NCBI RefSeq assembly: GCF_014190775.1
Contig: NZ_JACHVP010000001.1
Coordinates: forward strand, 1,674,001-1,738,000
DNA length: 64,000 bases
DNA from: Leifsonia aquatica
Lineage (GTDB): Bacteria; Actinomycetota; Actinomycetes; Actinomycetales; Microbacteriaceae
Reading direction: 5' to 3'
Part shown: piece by piece, positions 38,835 through 49,830 of the stretch
Layout: every line of letters starts with the position of its first letter
Position numbering within the stretch: position 1 is the stretch's first letter
The notes under the pieces: generated by a model
What the model was told of the DNA's origin: nothing
Database searches by the model: none
What the model saw: the letters and a program-made list of their open reading frames with translations, nothing else
Position numbers and translations under genes: made by a program

Positions 38835-40172
38835 TCAGCGGCCGGTCGGCCAGCTGCGCTCGGGGCTGCCCGTGTAGAGCTGCTGCGGCCGGCCGATCTT
38901 GGTGGCGGGGTCGAGGTTCATCTCGCGCCAGTGACCGATCCAGCCCGGGAGGCGGCCGATCGCGAAGAGCACGGTGAACATCCGCGTTGGGAAGCCCATG
39001 GCCTTGTAGATCACGCCCGTGTAGAAGTCCACGTTCGGGTACAGCTTGCGGTCGATGAAGTACTGGTCGGCGAGCGCGACCTCCTCCAGCTCCTTCGCGA
39101 TGTCGAGGAGCGGGTCGTGCACGCCGAGAGCGGCGAGCACCTCGTCGGCCGACTGCTTGACGAGCTTGGCGCGCGGGTCGAAGTTCTTGTAGACGCGGTG
39201 ACCGAAGCCCATGAGCTTGACGCCGGACTCCTTGTTCTTCACCCGCTCGACGAACTTCTGGACGCTCTCGCCCGAGTCGCGGATGCCCGCGAGCATGTCG
39301 AGCACGGCCTCGTTGGCGCCGCCGTGCAGCGGACCGTAGAGGGCGTTGATGCCGGCCGAGACCGAGGCGAAGAGGTTGGCCTGCGTCGAGCCGACGAGGC
39401 GGACGGTCGAGGTGGAGGCGTTCTGCTCGTGGTCCTCGTGCAGCATGAGGAGGCGCTCCAGCGCCCGCGACAGCACCGGGTTGACCTCGTACGGCTCGGC
39501 GAGCGTTCCGAAGTTGAGGCGCAGGAAGTTGTCGACGAAGCTCAGCGAGTTATCGGGGTAGAGGAACGCCTGGCCGAGGCTCTTCTTGTGCGCATAGGCG
39601 GCGATCACCGGGAGCTTCGCGAGCAGGCGGATGGTGGAGAGCTCGACCTGCTCGGGGTCGGAGACGCTGAGCGAGTCCTGGTAGAAGGTCGACAGCGCGG
39701 AGACGGCGCTCGACAGCACCGACATCGGGTGCGCGTCGTGCGGGAGGGCGCTGAAGAAGCGGCGCAGATCCTCGTGGAGGAGCGTGTGGCGACGGATGCG
39801 CTCATCGAAGTCGGCCAGCTCGGTCGGCGTCGGCAGCTCGCCGTGGATGAGGAGCCACGCCGTCTCGAGGAAGGACGAGTTCTCGGCGATCTGCTCGATC
39901 GGGTAGCCGCGGTAGCGCAGGATGCCCCGGTCTCCGTCGATGTAGGTGATCGCCGACCGCGTCGCCGCGGTGTTGACGAAGCCGTAGTCGAGGCTGGTCA
40001 GGCCTGTCTGCTTGGTGAGGGTCGACAGATCGATGCTCGAGGCGCCCGCCGTGCTCGGCAGGATGGGGAACTCGGCGACGCCGCCCGGGTAGCGCAGTTC
40101 GGCCACGGCCGCCTCGCCATCGGTGGAGCCGACACGCTCCGCCGGTGCATTCTCGGTGCCGAGTCCAGTCAC
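38835..40172 (-). CDS. gltA: citrate synthase
   Basis: The enzyme condenses acetyl-CoA with oxaloacetate at the entry of the TCA cycle. The 445-residue protein is of the hexameric type II. Catalytic histidines are in NALYGPLHGGANEAV and MGFGHRVYKNFDPRA, and the aspartate is in YPNVDFYTGVIYKAMGFP. GGAGG before the GTG at 40172 settles the start; an upstream in-frame codon at 40232 has no such site. It is followed by a convergent hairpin and is apparently monocistronic. Confidence 0.96.
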   Translation of the reverse strand: MTGLGTENAPAERVGSTDGEAAVAELRYPGGVAEFPILPSTAGASSIDLSTLTKQTGLTSLDYGFVNTAATRSAITYIDGDRGILRYRGYPIEQIAENSSFLETAWLLIHGELPTPTELADFDERIRRHTLLHEDLRRFFSALPHDAHPMSVLSSAVSALSTFYQDSLSVSDPEQVELSTIRLLAKLPVIAAYAHKKSLGQAFLYPDNSLSFVDNFLRLNFGTLAEPYEVNPVLSRALERLLMLHEDHEQNASTSTVRLVGSTQANLFASVSAGINALYGPLHGGANEAVLDMLAGIRDSGESVQKFVERVKNKESGVKLMGFGHRVYKNFDPRAKLVKQSADEVLAALGVHDPLLDIAKELEEVALADQYFIDRKLYPNVDFYTGVIYKAMGFPTRMFTVLFAIGRLPGWIGHWREMNLDPATKIGRPQQLYTGSPERSWPTGR

Positions 40173-40303
40173 AACGCCTCCAGGTCTTGGGTACGGGCAT
40201 AACCACGCGCGCCGATCGTGGCAGCGCTGCAATCATTCGTGCGGGTACAGCCTAACGAACCCGCACGGCTACTGTCGCATCACTCAAAGCGGACCGCATC
40301 GCG

Positions 40304-41422
40304 TTAGAGGGAGTCTCCAAAAGCGCGCAGCCGAGAGGCCGCCGCGGCGATCCGCTCGTCCGTCGCCGTGAGCGAGAGCCGCACGTGCTCGGGGTAGGAG
40401 TCGCCGTAGAAGTGGCCGGGGCCGGCCAGGATGCCGAGGTCGGCCAGCCGGCCGATGCTCTCCCAGGCGTCGCGTCCCTCGGTCGCCCAGAGGTAGAGCC
40501 CGGCCTCGCTGTGGTCGATGCGGAACCCGGCGGCCTCGAGAGCGGGACGCAGCAGCTCGCGCCGCGCGCGGTAGCGCTCGCGCTGCTGCGCGACGTGCTC
40601 GTCGTCACCCAGCGCGGCGACCATCGCGGCCTGCAGCGGCGAGGGCAGCATGAGTCCGGCGTGCTTGCGCACGTTGGTCAGCCTCCCGACGACCGTGCGG
40701 CACCCCGCGACGAACGCGGCGCGGTAGCCGGCGAGGTTCGACTGCTTGCTCAGGGAGTACACGGCGAGGATGTTGCGGCGGTCGTCGCCGATCACGCGCG
40801 GGTCGAGGACGCTCGGGATGCGGTCAGCGTCCCAGGGGGCGTCCCAGCCGAGCTCGGCGTAGCACTCGTCGCTCGCCAGGTAGGCGCCCAGTTCGCGGGC
40901 GCGGGCGACCGCGGCGCGCAGCTCGTCGACCGACAGCACGCGCCCGTCGGGGTTGCCCGGGCTGTTCAGCCAGATCAGGCGCGTGTTCTCGGGCCACTCG
41001 GCCGGGTCGTCGCTGGCGAGAGCGTCCGCGCCGGCCATCGCCGCGCCGATCGCGTAGGTCGGGTAGGCGGCGCGCGGGTGCACCACCACGTCCCCCTCCC
41101 CCAGCCCGAGCAGGAACGGCAGGAACGCGACCAGCTCCTTGGAGCCGATCGTCGGCAGCACGTTGTCGACGGTGAGGCCGGTGACCCCGCGGCGGCGCGC
41201 GAACCACGCGACGATCGCCTCGCGCAGCGCCGGCGTGCCGACGGTCTGCGGGTAGGCGTGCGCATCGGTCGCCGCGGCCAGCGCCGTGCGGATCAGCTCG
41301 GGCGTCTCGTCCACGGGCGAGCCGATGGAGAGGTCCACGACACCGTCTGCGTGCTCACGAGCGCGCGCGGCGTACGGGGCCATCAGATCCCAGGGGTAGT
41401 CCGGGAGCTCCTTCAGCGCCAC
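40304..41422 (-). CDS. dapC: succinyldiaminopimelate aminotransferase
   Basis: This fold-type I PLP aminotransferase of 372 residues acts in the succinylase branch of lysine/DAP synthesis. The PLP lysine is in VYSLSKQSNLAGYRAAF. IWLNSPGNPDGRVL and ASDECYAELGW are class I signatures. The start follows the ferredoxin stop by one base (TGAC-GTG), as in the conserved actinobacterial ferredoxin-dapC pair. Together with dapA, dapB and dapF in this window it covers four steps of meso-DAP formation. Confidence 0.92.
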   Translation of the reverse strand: MALKELPDYPWDLMAPYAARAREHADGVVDLSIGSPVDETPELIRTALAAATDAHAYPQTVGTPALREAIVAWFARRRGVTGLTVDNVLPTIGSKELVAFLPFLLGLGEGDVVVHPRAAYPTYAIGAAMAGADALASDDPAEWPENTRLIWLNSPGNPDGRVLSVDELRAAVARARELGAYLASDECYAELGWDAPWDADRIPSVLDPRVIGDDRRNILAVYSLSKQSNLAGYRAAFVAGCRTVVGRLTNVRKHAGLMLPSPLQAAMVAALGDDEHVAQQRERYRARRELLRPALEAAGFRIDHSEAGLYLWATEGRDAWESIGRLADLGILAGPGHFYGDSYPEHVRLSLTATDERIAAAASRLRAFGDSL

Positions 41423-41423
41423 G

Positions 41424-41744
41424 TCAGTGCGCCTGCGGCGGCAGGGCGGCGATGACGGGGTGGTCCTTGGCGATCACGCCGACCTTGGCCGCGCCGCCCG
41501 GCGAGCCGATGTCGTCGAAGAACTCGACGTTGGCCTTGTAGTAGTCCGCCCACTCCTCGGGGAGGTCGTCCTCGTAGTAGATGGCCTCGACCGGGCAGAC
41601 CGGCTCGCAGGCGCCGCAGTCCACGCATTCATCGGGGTGGATGTAGAGCGACCGTTCACCCTCGTAAATGCAGTCGACCGGGCATTCGTCGATGCAGGCG
41701 CGGTCTTTGACGTCCACGCACGGGAGGGCGATGACATAGGTCAC
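41424..41744 (-). CDS. fdxA: 7Fe ferredoxin
   Basis: The 106-residue electron carrier has the 3Fe-4S plus 4Fe-4S cysteine pattern: [21 protein letters not shown] gives the first cluster ligands and [17 protein letters not shown] the second. An acidic C-terminal half follows, as in the FdxA/FdxC type of actinobacteria. The start is GTG at 41744, with a GAAGGGA stretch upstream. It is cotranscribed with dapC; the reason for that conserved pairing is not established. Confidence 0.93.
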   Translation of the reverse strand: MTYVIALPCVDVKDRACIDECPVDCIYEGERSLYIHPDECVDCGACEPVCPVEAIYYEDDLPEEWADYYKANVEFFDDIGSPGGAAKVGVIAKDHPVIAALPPQAH

Positions 41745-41790
41745 GGTGGTTCTGTTCCCTTCGCGAGAGCTCGAGAGCTACTCGACTAGC

Positions 41791-42222
41791 TTATTCCGAA
41801 ACGCGGGTGACGGATTCCGCCGCCGGCACCGGAGCGGGTGCCGGTGCGACGACCACGGGGCGCGCGTCGCGGCGACGCAGGTCGGGCCACGCGATCACGA
41901 TGGCGGCGATGAGCAGCGGGGCCACGAGCCAGATCTGCCCGGGCAGCGTGTTCGGGATGAGCACGGAGCCGCCGGGGCTCTGCTGCGTGAAGAGCAGGAT
42001 GGTCGCGATCGCGCCGAGCGCGGCGAGGATCGCGGGGACGCGGGTCGTCGCGAGCAGGCGCAGGCCGACCAGCAGGAGCGTGAACGCCAGCAGGGAGCCG
42101 ATCAGGCCGAGGGGGATGCTCACGCCCCAGGTGACGTCGATCGAGTGCGCCACGGTTCCCACCGCCCCGACCAGGATGCCGGCCAGCACGAGCAGGACGG
42201 CGTTGAGGATCCGGCTGAGCAT
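41791..42222 (-). CDS. small multi-pass membrane protein (DUF6113-like)
   Basis: The 143-residue protein has four predicted membrane helices (about 5-25, 35-57, 62-82 and 95-113) and a short Ala/Pro-rich tail. Its length and pattern resemble the actinobacterial DUF6113 group; the match is from memory and weak. It is divergent from efeU with a 100-bp gap that holds an iron-box palindrome close to efeU. No function is known. Confidence 0.7.
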   Translation of the reverse strand: MLSRILNAVLLVLAGILVGAVGTVAHSIDVTWGVSIPLGLIGSLLAFTLLLVGLRLLATTRVPAILAALGAIATILLFTQQSPGGSVLIPNTLPGQIWLVAPLLIAAIVIAWPDLRRRDARPVVVAPAPAPVPAAESVTRVSE

Positions 42223-42272
42223 TCTCGCATCTTATCTGGACAGATCGAGAGGGCAGGACGTACCCTCGATTC

Positions 42273-42290
42273 GGTAAGGTTAGCCTTACC
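42273..42290 (+). promoter_or_regulatory. iron-box (DtxR/IdeR-type) palindrome upstream of efeUOB
   Basis: GGTAAGGTTAGCCTTACC is symmetrical (GGTAAGG / CCTTACC arms around TTAG) and resembles the DtxR/IdeR iron box TTAGGTTAGSCTAACCTAA over its centre. It ends 32 bp before the efeU start, where a repressor would block transcription in iron-replete cells. The consensus is established knowledge; binding is inferred. Confidence 0.7.
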
Positions 42291-42322
42291 AACCTCCTCC
42301 CCCTCTCCCAGCAAGGTCCTCT

Positions 42323-43186
42323 GTGCTCGCGAACTACCTGATCGGCCTCCGCGAAGGCCTCGAGATGGCGCTGATCGTCACCATCCTCATCGCCTACGTC
42401 GTGAAAGTCGGCCGGAAGGACGTGCTCTCCAAGCTCTGGGTCGGCGTCGGCATCGCCCTCGTCGTGCCGCTCGGGATCGGCGCCCTGCTCACGTGGGGCC
42501 CGTACGGGCTGAGCTTCCAGGCGCAGGAGATCGTCGGCGGCGGCCTCTCCGTCGTCGCCGTGGCCTTCGTGACCTGGATGATCTTCTGGATGGGCAAGAC
42601 GGCCCGCTCGATGAAGACCCTCCTGCACGAGAAGCTCGACTCCGTGCTCGTCGGCGCGGGCTGGGGCGTGGTCATCCTGGCCATGCTCAGCGTCGGCCGC
42701 GAGGGCATCGAGACCGCCCTGTTCGTCTGGGCTACCGTCGACAGCGTCGGCGGCGGCTGGGAGCCCTTCGTGGGCGCCCTGCTCGGCCTCCTGACCGCGG
42801 CCGTGCTCGGCTTCCTGCTCTACCGCGGCATGGTCCGCATCAATCTCGGGACGTTCTTCGCCTGGACGGGCGCGTTCCTCATCCTCGTCGCCGGCGGCGT
42901 GCTCGCCTACGGCATCGGCGACCTGCAGGAGGCCGGAGTGATCCCCGGCGCCGGCATCCACGCCTACGACATCAGCGCCGCGATCCCCGCGTCGAGCTGG
43001 TACGGCACCGTGCTCGCCGGCGCGGTCAACTTCAACCCGTCGCCGACCTGGTTGCAGGTCATCGCGTGGTTCGGCTACATCATCGTCGTCTCGTTCTTCT
43101 ACGTGCGCGCCCAACGCACCGCGCACCGCAAGCCTGCGAAAGCGGAGGCGCCCGGTGCGACGAGCAGCACGCCCGTCGCCTCCTGA
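42323..43186 (+). CDS. efeU: iron permease EfeU (FTR1 family)
   Basis: The 287-residue permease has seven predicted helices and the two REGxE ferric-binding motifs in YLIGLREGLEMALIV and SVGREGIETALFVW. It imports iron across the membrane in the EfeUOB system. The GTG at 42323 follows AAGG. EfeO and EfeB follow on the same strand, and the iron box upstream suggests induction under iron limitation. Confidence 0.95.
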   Translation: MLANYLIGLREGLEMALIVTILIAYVVKVGRKDVLSKLWVGVGIALVVPLGIGALLTWGPYGLSFQAQEIVGGGLSVVAVAFVTWMIFWMGKTARSMKTLLHEKLDSVLVGAGWGVVILAMLSVGREGIETALFVWATVDSVGGGWEPFVGALLGLLTAAVLGFLLYRGMVRINLGTFFAWTGAFLILVAGGVLAYGIGDLQEAGVIPGAGIHAYDISAAIPASSWYGTVLAGAVNFNPSPTWLQVIAWFGYIIVVSFFYVRAQRTAHRKPAKAEAPGATSSTPVAS

Positions 43187-43270
43187 GGCACCGGACAGCA
43201 CCGCAGACCTGCAGCACCGCACCTCCCCAGCACCTCCCTCCCCGCTCCCGAGAGAAAGCACAGCACTCCC

Positions 43271-44452
43271 ATGGCTCGATACCGTCCGCTCGGCGTCATC
43301 GCCGGCAGCATCGCCGGCGCCGCCGCCCTCGCCGCCGCTCTGACGGGCTGCGTCCCGAACAAGGCCACCGCCGAGGCCGAGGCCGTCTCGGTGACCCTGA
43401 ACGACGACAGCTGCACCGTCTCGACCGCCACAGCGCCTTCGGGCCCCGTGACCTTCCAGGTGACGAACAAGGGCTCCGACGTCAACGAGTTCGAGGTGCT
43501 CGCCCAGGACAAGCTCCGGATCGCCGGCGAGAAGGAGAACATCGGCCCCGGCACGACCGTCAACTACGTCGTGCAGCTCGCCGAGGGCGACTACTTCACC
43601 GCCTGCAAGAAGGGGATGGTCGGCAGCCCGACCTCCGTCACCGCCTTCACGGTGACCAAGGGCGCCGCGGACACGAAGTCCGCGAGCGAGAGCAAGCAGG
43701 TCGCGCAGGCCGTCACCAACTACACGAGCTACGTGAAGGACCAGGCCGGCCAGCTCCTCACCGCCACGAAGGCGTTCGCCGCCTCGTACGAGAGCGGCGA
43801 CGACGCGGCCGCGCAGGCGCAGTACCCCGCCGCCCGCATGTTCTACGAGCGCATCGAGCCGACCGCCGAGCAGTTCGGCGACATCGACCCGGCCATCGAC
43901 CTCCGCGAGGCCGACCTCGAGCAGGGCCAGGACTGGACCGGCTGGCACCGCATCGAGAAGGACCTCTGGGCCCCGGCCGGCTTCACCCCGTCCGACGCCG
44001 CCGGACGCAAGGTGCTCGGCGACCAGCTCGTCGCCGACACCCAGAAGCTCTACGACCTGGTGTACGCCAAGGACTTCAGCCTCACCCTCGACCAGATCTC
44101 CAACGGCGCCAGCGGCCTGATGGAGGAGGTCTCGCGGAGCAAGATCACCGGCGAGGAGGAGACCTTCTCGCACACGGACCTGTGGGACTTCAAAGCGAAC
44201 GTGGAGGGCGCGGAGGTCGCGTACGGGACCGTCCGTGACATCCTGATGGAGAAGGGCAGCACCGGCACGAGCACTGCGAAGAAGCTCGATGCGGAGTTCG
44301 CCGCGATCGACAAGCTGCTGGCCCAGTACACCGCGGGCGACGGCTACGTCAGCTACACCCAGCTCACCACCGAGCAGGTGAAGGAGCTCTCCGACGAGGT
44401 CAACGCCCTCAGCGAGCCGCTCAGCCAGCTGACGTCGATCCTCGTCAAGTAG
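43271..44452 (+). CDS. efeO: iron uptake lipoprotein EfeO
   Basis: The 393-residue protein starts with a signal peptide ending in ALTGC (lipobox). A cupredoxin-like domain (about 35-130) follows, then an imelysin/M75 domain with the HxxE motif in GWHRIEKDLWAP. It supplies iron to EfeU at the outer face of the membrane. It is 84 bp after efeU; that gap is pyrimidine-rich with no clear hairpin. Confidence 0.94.
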   Translation: MARYRPLGVIAGSIAGAAALAAALTGCVPNKATAEAEAVSVTLNDDSCTVSTATAPSGPVTFQVTNKGSDVNEFEVLAQDKLRIAGEKENIGPGTTVNYVVQLAEGDYFTACKKGMVGSPTSVTAFTVTKGAADTKSASESKQVAQAVTNYTSYVKDQAGQLLTATKAFAASYESGDDAAAQAQYPAARMFYERIEPTAEQFGDIDPAIDLREADLEQGQDWTGWHRIEKDLWAPAGFTPSDAAGRKVLGDQLVADTQKLYDLVYAKDFSLTLDQISNGASGLMEEVSRSKITGEEETFSHTDLWDFKANVEGAEVAYGTVRDILMEKGSTGTSTAKKLDAEFAAIDKLLAQYTAGDGYVSYTQLTTEQVKELSDEVNALSEPLSQLTSILVK

Positions 44453-44459
44453 GAGGCGC

Positions 44460-45770
44460 GTGAGCGACGAGACACCCACCGAGCGCCCGGAGTCCGCGGA
44501 GGACTCCGGGCGCTCCGGCCTGTCCCGGCGGGGTCTGCTCGGCCTCGCCGGCCTCGGCGTCGGCGCCGGGGTGGTCGGATTCGGCGCCGGGATCGCCGTC
44601 GACCGTGCCGTCTCGGGCGCACAGGCGGCGGCCGCCGTCCATCCGTTCTACGGCGAGCACCAGTCCGGCATCACCACGGCCGTCCAGGACCGCCTCCACT
44701 TCGCCGCCTTCGACGTGAACCCGGGGCTCGACCGGGACGGCCTGATCGACCTGCTGCGCGACTGGACCGTCGCGGCCGCGCGGATGACCCAGGGCAAGCC
44801 CGCCGGCAAATACGGTCCCGCCTCCGGCCCGGCCGACCAGCCCCCGGACGACACCGGCGAGGCGTTGGACCTCCCCCCGGGCGGCCTCACCCTCACCTTC
44901 GGCTTCGGCCCGACGCTCTTCACCACAGCGGACGGGCAGGACCGGTTCGGGATCGCGTCGAAGCGCCCCGCGGCCCTCGTCGACATCCCGCACTTCCCCG
45001 GCGACGCGCTGCTGGACGCGATCAGCGGAGGCGATCTCTGCATCCAGGCGTGCAGCGACGACCCGCAGATCGCCGTCCACGCGATCCGCAACCTGTCGCG
45101 CATCGCCTTCGGCCGCGCCTCCATCCGCTGGTCGCAGCTCGGGTTCGGCCGCACCTCCTCCACCTCCCGCAGCCAGGTCACCTCTCGCAACCTGTTCGGC
45201 TTCAAGGACGGGACCGCGAACATCAAGTCGGAGGACCAGACGGTCGTCGAGGACCAGGTATGGGCGTCCGGTTCGGACGGCGCCTCCTGGATGGCCGGCG
45301 GCTCGTACCTCGTCGCGCGCAAGATCCGCATGGTCATCGAGACCTGGGACCGGCAGCAGCTCGGCGAGCAGGAGCGCATCATCGGCCGCGACAAGGGCGA
45401 GGGGGCTCCGCTCTCCGGCGGCACGGAGTTCAGCGATCCGAACTTCCTGGCGCTCTCGCCCGACGGCGGCACGAAGATCGACCCGGACTCGCACGTTCGG
45501 CTGGCTCACCCGACCATGAACGACGGCGCGCAGCTGCTGCGCCGCGGCTACAACTTCGTGGACGGCAACGACGACCTCGGCCGGCTCAACGCCGGGCTGT
45601 TCTTCATCGCCTTCCAGCGGGATCCCCGCAAGCAGTTCATCCCCATCCAGTCGCGGCTGGCGCGCAGCGACCTGATGAACGAGTACCTGAAACACGTCGG
45701 CTCCGGCATCTTCGCCGTCCCGCCGGGCGCGAAAGAGGGCTCGTACGTGGGGGCCGGGCTCTTCGCGTAG
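44460..45770 (+). CDS. efeB: Dyp-type deferrochelatase/peroxidase EfeB
   Basis: The 436-residue heme peroxidase has a twin-arginine signal (LSRRGLLGLAGLG), so it is exported folded. The Dyp signature GFKDGTANI contains the catalytic aspartate of GxxDG, and the heme-ligand histidine region is near SHVRLAHP. EfeB oxidises ferrous iron or releases iron from heme for EfeO/EfeU. AGGAGG directly precedes the GTG start at 44460, and the gene is 7 bp after efeO. Confidence 0.95.
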   Translation: MSDETPTERPESAEDSGRSGLSRRGLLGLAGLGVGAGVVGFGAGIAVDRAVSGAQAAAAVHPFYGEHQSGITTAVQDRLHFAAFDVNPGLDRDGLIDLLRDWTVAAARMTQGKPAGKYGPASGPADQPPDDTGEALDLPPGGLTLTFGFGPTLFTTADGQDRFGIASKRPAALVDIPHFPGDALLDAISGGDLCIQACSDDPQIAVHAIRNLSRIAFGRASIRWSQLGFGRTSSTSRSQVTSRNLFGFKDGTANIKSEDQTVVEDQVWASGSDGASWMAGGSYLVARKIRMVIETWDRQQLGEQERIIGRDKGEGAPLSGGTEFSDPNFLALSPDGGTKIDPDSHVRLAHPTMNDGAQLLRRGYNFVDGNDDLGRLNAGLFFIAFQRDPRKQFIPIQSRLARSDLMNEYLKHVGSGIFAVPPGAKEGSYVGAGLFA

Positions 45771-45778
45771 CGCTCGCC

Positions 45779-45835
45779 ACATTCGTGCCGAATGTGCAGA
45801 AAAGGGAGGGGATTCGCCACATTCGTGACGAATCC
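45779..45835. repeat. paired 17-bp palindrome element, copy 3 (second half altered)
   Basis: ACATTCG-TGC-CGAATGT lies at 45779-45795, and ACATTCG-TGA-CGAAT plus CC lies at 45819-45835. The starts are again exactly 40 bp apart. The last two bases of the second palindrome differ (CC for GT) and are part of the right arm of the terminator at 45800-45845. It lies between the convergent efeB and typA genes. Confidence 0.8.
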
Positions 45836-45845
45836 CCTCCCTTTT
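45800..45845. terminator. bidirectional intrinsic terminator between efeB and typA
   Basis: A perfect 17-bp stem (AAAAGGGAGGGGATTCG / CGAATCCCCTCCCTTTT) with a 12-nt loop has an A-run on one side and a T-run on the other, so it can terminate from both directions. The stem borrows the CGAAT half of the second palindrome of the repeat element. Confidence 0.85.
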
Positions 45846-45860
45846 ACGGTGCGGTGAGGC

Positions 45861-47777
<1,917 letters not shown>

Positions 47778-47846
47778 GCGTGAAGGCTCGACTCTCGTCA
47801 GGTGGTTTTCGGGGAACGGTCCATTCTATCCCCATCGGACAGCACA

Positions 47847-47881
47847 GAACGCCGCCTCCGCGCTCAGGCGGGGCGGCGTTC
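47847..47881 (-). terminator. hairpin downstream of the oligopeptide transporter ATPase gene
   Basis: GAACGCCGCC (47847-47856) pairs with GGCGGCGTTC (47872-47881). It lies 25 nt beyond the ATPase stop and upstream of typA. No long T-run follows, so termination may be partial. Confidence 0.6.
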
Positions 47882-47905
47882 GGTGACGATCCGGTGGACG
47901 AGAGG

Positions 47906-49762
47906 TTACAGGCCCTGCGCGACCGGCGGCTCCGGCTCCGTCGGCACGCCCTCGTTGACCGGCACGGTCTCGTCGGATCCGGCGGCGAGGAGCTCGAGGC
48001 GCAGGGCGCGGCGGGCGCGCTGCTGCTCCGGGTCCGGGAGGGGCACCGCCGCCAGGAGGCGCTGCGTGTACGCCTCCTTCGGATAGCGGAGGATCTCGTC
48101 GCGCGTGCCGACCTCGACCAGGCTGCCGTGGTGCATCACGGCGATGCGGTCGGCGAGCACGTCGATGACCGCGAGGTCGTGGGTGATGAACAGGCAGGCG
48201 AAGTTCATCTCCTTCTGGAGCTGCTGCATGAGCTCCAGGACGCGGGCCTGCACCGACACGTCGAGCGCGCTGGTGGGCTCGTCGGCGATCAGCACCTGCG
48301 GCTTCAGCGACAGCGCGCGGGCGATGCCGACGCGCTGCTTCTGGCCGCCCGACAGCTCGTGCGGGAACCGGCTGCGGTAGGCGCGCGGCAGTTCGACGCT
48401 GTCGAGGAGGCGGTCGACCTCCTTGGCGAGGTCTGCACCCTTCAGGCCCTTGGCCAGGCGCAGCGGCTCGCCGATCGAGTCGGCGATCTGCAGGCGCGGG
48501 TTCAGCGACGACGACGGGTCCTGGAAGACGATGCCGACGTTGCGGTGCAGCTTGCGGATCTCGTCGCGCTTCGCCGTGCTGATGTCCTGCCCGGCGACGA
48601 CGAGCTTGCCCGAGTGGATGGGCAGCAGGCCGATCGCCGCACGGCCGAGTGTGGTCTTGCCGGAGCCCGACTCGCCCACCAGGCCGACGACCTCGCCCTC
48701 GTGGATGGTCAGGTCGATGTCGGTCGCGGCGCGGAACGCCGGCACGCGGCCGTGCTTCGGGTACTCGATCGAGACCTTCTCGAAGTCGACGACCACCGTG
48801 CGCTTGTCCATCTCGGACTTCTCGTGCTCGGCGGCGGCGATGCGCTCGTTGACGCGGATGCGCTCGGCGAATGCGGCGTCGGGGTTCTCGGTCCCCGCGG
48901 CGAGGGCGGCGGTCGTGTCGATCTCCTCGTCGTCGCGCTGCCCGAGGTGCGGCACGGCATCGAGGAGGGCGATCGTGTACGGGTGCTGCGGAGCGGCGAA
49001 GACGCCCTCCACGGTGCCCGACTCGACGATGTCGCCCTTGCGCATCACGACGATGTTGTCGGCCAGGTCGGCGACGACGCCCATGTCGTGGGTGATCAGC
49101 AGGATGGCGCTGTCCAGACGGTCGCGGAGGCTGCGCAGCAGCTCCAGGATCTCGGCCTGCACCGTGACGTCGAGGGCCGTGGTCGGCTCGTCGGCGATGA
49201 GGAGCTTCGGGTCGCACGAGATCGACTGGGCGATCATCGCGCGCTGACGCTGTCCGCCGGAGAGCTGGTGCGGGTACGAGTGGAAGGCCTTGACGGGGTC
49301 CGGCAGCTCGACCATGTCGAGCAGCTCGAGCGCGCGCTCCTTCGCCTCGTGGGGCGACATGCCGTAGTGGATGCGCAGCGTCTCCACGATCTGGAAGCCG
49401 ACCGTGTAGACGGGGTTGAGCGCGGTCATCGGCTCCTGGAAGATCACGGCGACCTGGTTGCCGCGCACCCGCCGCATCTGCGGCTGGGAGAGGCCGGTGA
49501 GCTCGCGGCCCTCCAGCTTGATCGAGCCGCGGATGCGCGAGTTCTTCGGCAGGAGGTCGAGGATCGCCATCGAGCTCGCGCTCTTGCCGGAGCCGGACTC
49601 GCCCACGATCGCGAGCACCTCGCCCGCCTTGATCGAGTAGTTGAGCTTCTTGGCCGCAGGGACCCACACGCCGTCGACGCCGAAGTCGACGGAGAGGTCG
49701 GTGACCTCCAGGACGGGGGCGTCGGTCACGACGCCGGCCTGACCGGTGGTGGTGTCGGTCAT
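47906..49762 (-). CDS. oligopeptide ABC transporter, fused double ATPase (DppD-DppF type)
   Basis: The 618-residue protein contains two complete ABC domains. The first has Walker A GESGSGKSA near residue 52, LSGGQRQRAMIAQ and LLIADEPTTALD. The second has GESGSGKTT near 380, LSGGQKQRVGIARAL and VLIADEPTSALD. Each is followed by an oligopeptide-transporter C-terminal segment (HPYTIALLDAVPH; YTQRLLAAVPLPD). Normally these are two genes. It belongs to the A-B-C transporter genes at 50490-55017, although an opposite-strand gene separates them. Confidence 0.94.
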   Translation of the reverse strand: MTDTTTGQAGVVTDAPVLEVTDLSVDFGVDGVWVPAAKKLNYSIKAGEVLAIVGESGSGKSASSMAILDLLPKNSRIRGSIKLEGRELTGLSQPQMRRVRGNQVAVIFQEPMTALNPVYTVGFQIVETLRIHYGMSPHEAKERALELLDMVELPDPVKAFHSYPHQLSGGQRQRAMIAQSISCDPKLLIADEPTTALDVTVQAEILELLRSLRDRLDSAILLITHDMGVVADLADNIVVMRKGDIVESGTVEGVFAAPQHPYTIALLDAVPHLGQRDDEEIDTTAALAAGTENPDAAFAERIRVNERIAAAEHEKSEMDKRTVVVDFEKVSIEYPKHGRVPAFRAATDIDLTIHEGEVVGLVGESGSGKTTLGRAAIGLLPIHSGKLVVAGQDISTAKRDEIRKLHRNVGIVFQDPSSSLNPRLQIADSIGEPLRLAKGLKGADLAKEVDRLLDSVELPRAYRSRFPHELSGGQKQRVGIARALSLKPQVLIADEPTSALDVSVQARVLELMQQLQKEMNFACLFITHDLAVIDVLADRIAVMHHGSLVEVGTRDEILRYPKEAYTQRLLAAVPLPDPEQQRARRALRLELLAAGSDETVPVNEGVPTEPEPPVAQGL

Positions 49763-49830
49763 GATTCGAGGTTCCTTTCGGGGGCGGTCGGCGTCGGGAT
49801 GCCTTGTGGGCGGGATGAGAGCATGGATCC

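Noticed and set aside
40173-40232. Twenty-codon N-terminal extension of citrate synthase
   Set aside because: The GTG at 40172 has GGAGG at good spacing; the extension resembles leader sequence and is Arg/Cys/Trp-rich.
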